The position numbers and the translations under genes were made by a program. This document shows, piece by piece, positions 59,808 through 64,000 of a DNA stretch of 64,000 nt. Below the pieces are notes generated by a model. That model did not search any database. It saw nothing but the letters and a program-made list of their open reading frames with translations, and was not told where the DNA came from. The stretch is from JAJPXI01 sp051867655 (GTDB lineage Bacteria; Bacillota; Clostridia; Oscillospirales; Oscillospiraceae), in assembly GCA_051867655.1 (NCBI GenBank), contig JBJDYV010000098.1:199629-263628 (forward strand), given 5' to 3'. Position 1 is the stretch's first letter. Every line of letters begins with the position of its first letter.

Positions 59808-60747
59808 TGTAATAGATCGGGTTCAGCAGAACCCCGTCCCGCTTGATCTCCAGATGGAGGTGCGGGCCGGTGGCATTGCCCGTATCCCCCACAGCGGCGA
59901 TGGTCTGTCCTGCGCTGACCACCTCCCCTTTCTGCGCGTACAGCGCACTGCAGTGGCAGTAAAACGTTTTTACGCCGTTTCCGTGGTCAAGCTGAATGTA
60001 AAGCCCATATGCTTCACTCTCTCCGATGAAGTCAACGGTTCCGTCCGCGAATGCCGCCACCGGCGTGCCGATGTCCGCCGCCAGGTCGATCCCGGAATGG
60101 AACAGGTATTCCCCGTTGACCGGGTGATCCCGGTAACCATAGGGAGACGTCACTTCTCCCTGCACCGGCGTGACAGAATTCGTCAAACCCAGGTCCACAT
60201 AGTCCATTGTAGCCCCTGCCGGCAGCGCCGGACCGGTATAGGCCGGGATCTCCGGCGCGGATGCAGCCTTGTCTGTCTGCGGCTCCGGTTCAGCCTGCTC
60301 GTCCCCCACCGGTTGCTCTGTCTGCGGGTTCACTCCCAGCTGCAAAAGCATGGACTCCTGGGTAGGCAGCTGTGCCAAAGCCTGCCGGGCGGCCTCCGAG
60401 ACGGGGCCCGCTGCGATCTGAGATTCTTCCTCCTCCTGCGTCCCTGCGCCGAACACTTCTTTTGCCAGATTTCCAAGGGTCTGCGTGACCGGTTCTCCCT
60501 TGGAAAACGCCTCTCCCAAAGCCGAGAACGCGCCTTTGAAATCCGTATCGGACCGGATGAGCTGCAGCAGCGCTTCACCGGATTGGAACACGCCATCCGG
60601 AGCAATCCCTTTTCCCAGGAAAACAACCAAAAAAAGCCCCACGCAGAGGATAAGCTGGATCAGCCTTCTCTTCTCCTTCGCTCCCAGAGTCGTCCTCTTT
60701 CCGCCTGTTCGAGTTTTTGCACTGCACGTGCTGCTTTTCTTTTGCAT
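59794..60747 (-). CDS. M23 peptidase-domain membrane protein (SpoIVFA/SpoIIQ-like)
   Basis: 317 residues. The N-terminus is cytosolic and basic. One membrane span follows (LIQLILCVGLFLVVFLG), then a low-complexity linker rich in Glu, Gln and Pro. The last third is an M23 domain: TSPYGYRDHP, FHSGIDLAADIGTPV, FYCHCSALYAQKGEVVSAGQ and GPHLHLEIKRDG. The zinc-site histidines in SGID and HLHLEI are partly kept, so it could be active or only a binding domain. It is coupled to an M50 protease, as SpoIVFA is to SpoIVFB. ATG 60747 is chosen with GGAG upstream. Confidence 0.85.
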   Translation of the reverse strand: MQKKSSTCSAKTRTGGKRTTLGAKEKRRLIQLILCVGLFLVVFLGKGIAPDGVFQSGEALLQLIRSDTDFKGAFSALGEAFSKGEPVTQTLGNLAKEVFGAGTQEEEESQIAAGPVSEAARQALAQLPTQESMLLQLGVNPQTEQPVGDEQAEPEPQTDKAASAPEIPAYTGPALPAGATMDYVDLGLTNSVTPVQGEVTSPYGYRDHPVNGEYLFHSGIDLAADIGTPVAAFADGTVDFIGESEAYGLYIQLDHGNGVKTFYCHCSALYAQKGEVVSAGQTIAAVGDTGNATGPHLHLEIKRDGVLLNPIYYIETD

Positions 60748-60844
60748 ACCGCCCACTCCTTTTCGGGGCAGTATATGCACATGGGCACTGTTTTATGTCT
60801 CCCGCAACGCGCAGAACACGGCAAATGAAAGCCGAAACTTTTGG

Positions 60845-60900
60845 TTGACAAGGCGATTTACATCTGGTAGATTGAATATGCAGACTACACTTTGTAGACT
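60845..60900 (+). promoter_or_regulatory. Promoter and two BlaI-type operators of the blaI-blaR1-like unit
   Basis: TTGACA (60845-60850) and TAGATT (60868-60873) are spaced by 17 nt. Two dyads with TACA...GTA cores are present: one over the -10 (60857-60873) and one just after it (AGACTACA, CTT, TGTAGACT at 60882-60900). This is the pattern BlaI/MecI repressors bind, so the unit is probably self-repressed. Confidence 0.65.
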
Positions 60901-60915
60901 AAAGGAGGCTGTACC

Positions 60916-61275
60916 ATGAGCGAATGGAAACTGGGTGCCGTGGAATCCCGCTTCGCGGATATCATCTGGCAGTACGAACCGTTGACCTCTTCTGAGCTGG
61001 TCAAGCTGGCCGAGCGGGAGCTAAGCTGGAAAAAATCCACGACCTATACCGTCCTGAAGCGTCTGTGTGAGCGCGGGCTGTTTCAAAATCAATCCGGGAC
61101 CGTAACTTCTCTGATCTCCAAGCAGGAGTTTCACGCTCTACAGAGCGAGAAGTTTGTGGAAGAAAATTTTTCCGGATCTCTTCCGGCGTTTCTGGCCGCC
61201 TTCGGCACCCGGCAAAAGCTGACCGATGGGGAGATCGAGGAGCTGCAGAGGATCATCGACGGGATGCGGAGGTGA
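60916..61275 (+). CDS. BlaI/MecI-family transcription repressor
   Basis: 119 residues. A winged-helix DNA-binding domain opens the protein (LGAVESRFADIIWQYEPLTSSELVKLAERELSWKKSTTYTVLKRL in outline: helix-turn-helix plus wing). The C-terminal part is a dimer helix with the proteolysis-prone region ISKQEFHALQSEKFVEENF. In known systems the partner BlaR1 triggers its loss. The next gene is that partner, 6 nt away. Operator-like dyads lie in front of the gene. Confidence 0.93.
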   Translation: MSEWKLGAVESRFADIIWQYEPLTSSELVKLAERELSWKKSTTYTVLKRLCERGLFQNQSGTVTSLISKQEFHALQSEKFVEENFSGSLPAFLAAFGTRQKLTDGEIEELQRIIDGMRR

Positions 61276-61281
61276 CGCGGA

Positions 61282-62751
61282 ATGTCGCGTGCGTTTTTTA
61301 CCATACTTGACATGAGCATCACGGCAAGCATCGTGATCTTAGCCGTCCTGCTCGTTCGTCTGCCGCTGAAAAAGGCCCCCAAGATCTTCTCCTATGCGCT
61401 GTGGTTCGTGGTTCTGTTCCGCCTGCTGTGCCCCGCCATCCCCGCGAGCATCTGGGGCATCATCCCGGAGCAGGCGCAAACCCTTCTGGAGAACTATGAA
61501 TACGCCCCGGACAGCACCCCCACCGCCTCATCCGTCGCGGCCGGTGAAAGCGCCGGGTCTCCGCTCTTGACTGGGGAGCAGGGGGAACTTTCCGCCGTTG
61601 GCTCCGGCCCGGACAGGGCGCGTTCCGGTGGGGCAGCCCTGTGTGCTGCCAGTTATCTCTGGACCGCCGGTGTCGCCGGGACGCTCCTGTACGGCCTTAT
61701 ATCTTTCATCCGGCTGCGGCGCAGGCTGATCGGCGCCGTGCCGCTGCGGGACAACATCTACCTGGCCGATCATATCACTTCCCCCTTCGTCCTGGGGCTG
61801 CTGCGCCCGAAGATCTATCTCCCCTCTTCCCTTTCCCCGAACGAGCGGGAGTATATCATCCAGCATGAACGGCATCACATCCGCAGGCTGGATCATGTTG
61901 TAAAGTTTCTTTCCTTTGCGGCGCTTTGCGTTCATTGGTTCAATCCCCTGGTCTGGGCGGCCTTCCTGCTCATGGGCAGAGACATGGAGATGAGCTGCGA
62001 CGAGGCCGTGGTGAAAAAGCTGGGCGAGGACATCCGGGCGGACTACTCCGCCTCCCTGCTCAGTCTTGCCACGGGGCGCCGGATCATCGCCGGGACGCCC
62101 CTCGCCTTCGGGGAGGGCGATCCGAAGGGACGCATCAAAAACCTGGCAAGCTGGAAAAAGCCCGCCGTGTGGATCTCCGTCGCGGCAGTGATCGTCGTAG
62201 TGCTGGTGATCGCGGTGTGCGGCACCAATGGAAAAAAAGAGAGCAGCTGGGTCAAATTGGCGGCCGCGGATCAGGGAGTGGGTGTAGAATTCACCTACAA
62301 TCTCCCGGAGCCCGTTCGCTCCTGGGCCATTTACGAGGATATCTACGAGGAGGGTGTACTGATCTCCAGCAGCCCCCGTCTCATGGATGATTTTCAAGAG
62401 GATGGCGGCTCCTCTGCCCGGCGTGAGACCATGTGTCTGACCTTCACGCACGTCTACGAGGAAGAGGGCTTTGCCGGCACGCTACGGTGTGCCTATTCCT
62501 GTAACGGCACCTCCGCGAAATGGGAGCTGCCCCTGCCCAAGGACCACTATGCCGGCATGGGCATGTCGCCGGGGGGCAAGGCCTCCCGGTATGAGCTGGA
62601 GGAGAACGGCGGCATTCTCCTGTACAGCATCGCGCTGAACGACGATTTTTCCGGCGTCGAAGCCGAGGCCAGCAGGAACGACACGGTCGTTCAATACCGT
62701 TTTGTGACCTCCACGGAGGGGATGGAAGTTTTTCGAGATACCGCTGATTAA
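61282..62751 (+). CDS. BlaR1/MecR1-type M56 membrane protease with an unusual C-terminal domain
   Basis: 489 residues. The M56 domain has several membrane spans, the zinc motif HERHH at residues 195-199 and DMEMSCDEAVVKKLGED after it. A last span follows (about 294-312). The outer C-terminal domain of about 170 residues is not the penicillin-binding sensor of BlaR1: no SxxK or KTG serine-lactamase motif is seen. It looks like a beta-rich domain of unknown ligand. The partner BlaI repressor is encoded just upstream. The system probably senses some envelope signal and not penicillin directly. Confidence 0.87.
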   Translation: MSRAFFTILDMSITASIVILAVLLVRLPLKKAPKIFSYALWFVVLFRLLCPAIPASIWGIIPEQAQTLLENYEYAPDSTPTASSVAAGESAGSPLLTGEQGELSAVGSGPDRARSGGAALCAASYLWTAGVAGTLLYGLISFIRLRRRLIGAVPLRDNIYLADHITSPFVLGLLRPKIYLPSSLSPNEREYIIQHERHHIRRLDHVVKFLSFAALCVHWFNPLVWAAFLLMGRDMEMSCDEAVVKKLGEDIRADYSASLLSLATGRRIIAGTPLAFGEGDPKGRIKNLASWKKPAVWISVAAVIVVVLVIAVCGTNGKKESSWVKLAAADQGVGVEFTYNLPEPVRSWAIYEDIYEEGVLISSSPRLMDDFQEDGGSSARRETMCLTFTHVYEEEGFAGTLRCAYSCNGTSAKWELPLPKDHYAGMGMSPGGKASRYELEENGGILLYSIALNDDFSGVEAEASRNDTVVQYRFVTSTEGMEVFRDTAD

Positions 62752-62768
62752 AGTGCAGAAAACTTCGC

Positions 62769-62809
62769 AAAAAGAAAAGCCACACCTTCCGGTGTGGCTT
62801 TTCTTTTTT
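62769..62809. terminator. Strong bidirectional terminator
   Basis: AAAGAAAAGCCACACC pairs perfectly with GGTGTGGCTTTTCTTT (about 62771-62786 with 62791-62806) over TTCC. It ends the blaR1-like gene on plus and tRNA-Ser on minus. Confidence 0.92.
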
Positions 62810-62899
62810 GGCGGAGTAGGAGGGATTCGAACCCTCGAGCCGCGTTAACAGCTACACGATTTCCAATCGTGCTCGTTATGACCACTTCGATACTACTCC
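62809..62899 (-). tRNA. tRNA-Ser (anticodon GGA)
   Basis: A 91-nt class II tRNA with a long variable arm and encoded CCA. Acceptor stem GGAGTAG / CTACTCC, anticodon arm CACGA-TTGGAAA-TCGTG with anticodon GGA, T arm GAGGG-TTCGAAT-CCCTC. Single-gene unit with its own promoter. Confidence 0.95.
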
Positions 62900-62921
62900 A
62901 AATATCGGGGCAACGAATGAT

Positions 62922-62949
62922 ATTATATCAGCTTTTTTTTAATAGTCAA
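62922..62949 (-). promoter_or_regulatory. Promoter of tRNA-Ser
   Basis: On the minus strand, TTGACT (62944-62949) and a perfect TATAAT (62922-62927) are spaced by 16 nt, with a run of A (T on plus) in the spacer. Confidence 0.75.
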
Positions 62950-63059
62950 GAGTTTCTTTTGAAAAAGATAAAAAATCAAGGAAATACTTACCGCTTGTAT
63001 AAACCGGCAGAATCAGGTAGGATGGTAACGGTTACAAAAAGTTACAAAAGGACGTGGTA

Positions 63060-63872
63060 ATGATGAAAAAAATGTTGGCAGCGGCGGGCGCCGCACTGAT
63101 CCTGACCCTCTCCCCCGCTGCGGCGGCGGCTTCCGCGCCGTCTTTGACGATCAACGGCGTTCCGGCAGGCAGCGCGGCCATGGCTGCCGTATGGAACGAT
63201 ACGACTTATGTTTCTCTGCGTGCGGTATCGAGTTCGCTGGACAGCAGCGCGCAGATCACCTGGGAAAACGGCACCGCCTATGTGCGTACGGACAGCATGC
63301 TCCTGTCCGCCTGTCCGGGAGACACATATCTGACTGTAAATGGAGAACGCTTGTCAGTTCCATTGGGGATCAAAGTGTCCCAGGAGCGTGTCCTGGTCCC
63401 CATCCGCACCCTGGCACAGGCTTTCGGCGCAGCGGTCTATTGGAATCCGCTCACCGGAGAAGTTGCTTTGACCAGCAGCACCGCCGAAGGCGGCGGCGAG
63501 AGCTACAGTGACGATGACCTGTATTGGCTTTCCCGCATCATCTCCGCCGAAAGTCAGGGCGAACCGCTGGAGGGCAAGATCGCCGTCGGCAATGTGGTCC
63601 TGAACCGGGTGGCAAGCCCCGATTTCCCGGACTCCATCTACGGCGTCATCTTTGACAATCGGTGGGGCGGGCAGTTCACGCCGGTACGCAACGGGACAAT
63701 CTACCAAGATCCGACCGAGGAGAGCGTGCTGGCTGCCAGGCTCTGTCTGGAGGGAGCCAATGTAGTTGGTGATAGCCTGTATTTTCTTGCGCCCGCTCTG
63801 GCCCAGAATTTCTGGACCGTCCAGAACCGGACATATGTGGCCACCATTGGCTGTCACGAATTCTATCTGTAA
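63060..63872 (+). CDS. Spore cortex-lytic-type hydrolase (SleB catalytic domain) with stalk domain
   Basis: About 270 residues. A signal peptide (KKMLAAAGAALILTLSPAAA) is followed by a copper-amine-oxidase-N-like stalk domain (LTINGVPAGSAAMAAVWNDT, YVSLRAVSSSLD, RVLVPIRTLAQAFGA). The C-terminal part is a SleB/Hydrolase_2 domain (LSRIISAESQGEPLEGKIAV with the catalytic Glu, NVVLNRVASPDFPDSIYGVI, RWGGQFTPV). SleB-type lytic transglycosylases break cortex peptidoglycan during germination. The stalk probably binds the wall. ATG 63060 follows AAAGGA by 7 nt. A GTTACAAAA direct repeat (63031-63049) lies just upstream. Confidence 0.9.
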   Translation: MMKKMLAAAGAALILTLSPAAAAASAPSLTINGVPAGSAAMAAVWNDTTYVSLRAVSSSLDSSAQITWENGTAYVRTDSMLLSACPGDTYLTVNGERLSVPLGIKVSQERVLVPIRTLAQAFGAAVYWNPLTGEVALTSSTAEGGGESYSDDDLYWLSRIISAESQGEPLEGKIAVGNVVLNRVASPDFPDSIYGVIFDNRWGGQFTPVRNGTIYQDPTEESVLAARLCLEGANVVGDSLYFLAPALAQNFWTVQNRTYVATIGCHEFYL

Positions 63873-63908
63873 AGCAGAATTACCGGTGAATTGTTCCATA
63901 TGCAGAGT

Positions 63909-63946
63909 AAAAAACGACAAGCTCCTGACGGAGCTTGTCGTTTTTT
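63909..63946. terminator. Strong bidirectional terminator
   Basis: AAAAAACGACAAGCTCC (63909-63925) pairs perfectly with GGAGCTTGTCGTTTTTT (63930-63946) over TGAC. It ends the SleB-like gene on plus and tRNA-Cys on minus. Confidence 0.93.
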
Positions 63947-64000
63947 GGAGGTGCCACCCAGATTTGAACTGGGGGTGGAGCTTTTGCAGAGCTCTGCCTT
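63946..64000 (-). tRNA. tRNA-Cys (anticodon GCA), 5' end beyond the window
   Basis: The 3' 55 nt of a tRNA: anticodon arm GAGCT-CTGCAAA-AGCTC with anticodon GCA, T arm CCCAG-TTCAAAT-CTGGG, then GGCACC, T and CCA. The acceptor 5' strand and most of the D arm lie beyond base 64000. Confidence 0.93.

Overview
This window is a stretch of chromosome from a spore-forming member of class Clostridia. The gene set and the high GC content by eye point to the Oscillospiraceae (Flavonifractor / Intestinimonas / Oscillibacter type), but this is inference and not a species call. Sporulation and germination genes support it: sigH, cotJ genes, spoIIM-like, spoIID-like, a SpoIVFA/FB-like pair and a SleB-type hydrolase. 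So does a SCIFF ranthipeptide with its radical-SAM maturase, a Clostridia hallmark. Nearly everything is housekeeping. I see no prophage, insertion sequence, CRISPR array or rRNA.

Layout. 1-3.6 kb: molybdenum-cofactor operon (partial molybdopterin-binding protein, moaA, a mobB-moaC fusion, mogA-type, divergent moaE-like). 3.6-9 kb: cotJ spore-coat pair with fused CotJA-CotJB, a CwlD-type amidase, radA, two very small genes, xerC, and an Amidase_6 protein. 9-20.5 kb: zinc-ribbon protein, sigH, glmM, ruvCAB, ridA, ppk1-ppx, xerD-spoIIM, proC, and a dif-like sequence. 20.5-27 kb: SCIFF maturase and SCIFF peptide, TIGR04086-like membrane protein, yajC, tgt, queA, spoIID-like. 27-35 kb: lysine branch (asd-dapA-dapB), aspartate aminotransferase, leuCDB, Crp/Fnr regulator. 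35-41.4 kb: histidine operon hisZG-D-B-H-A-F-I-E, headed by a HisZ-HisG fusion and driven by a consensus promoter nested in an inverted repeat. 41.4-49 kb: protein quality control (tig-clpP-clpX-lon-engB) plus an FAH-family enzyme. 49-56 kb: phosphoesterase, thrC, yraN, a flotillin with an unknown coiled-coil partner, rnhB, rbgA, tRNA-Gly. 56-64 kb: a 27-codon transcription unit, a decayed TetR/permease locus, an amino-acid carrier, a free-standing biotin carrier domain, rplS, SpoIVFB/FA-like proteases, a BlaI/BlaR1-like pair, tRNA-Ser, SleB-like hydrolase, and a tRNA-Cys cut by the window end.

How the genes work together. The amino-acid modules share aspartate: the aminotransferase supplies it, and asd/dap and thrC consume aspartate semialdehyde for lysine and threonine. 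The ruv, radA, xerC and xerD genes cover recombination and chromosome resolution. tig/clpXP/lon is the classic folding and proteolysis cluster. The clearest oddities are four gene fusions or extensions (MobB-MoaC, CotJA-CotJB, HisZ-HisG, a histone-like tail on trigger factor), a GC-rich repeat that appears to have supplied the ClpX C-terminus, very small genes with good expression signals (34, 47 and 27 codons), and a TetR gene broken by an in-frame stop and joined to a permease tail. No wholly new multi-gene system is evident. The best candidates for something undescribed are the 27-codon unit near 56.0 kb and the flotillin-linked coiled-coil protein.
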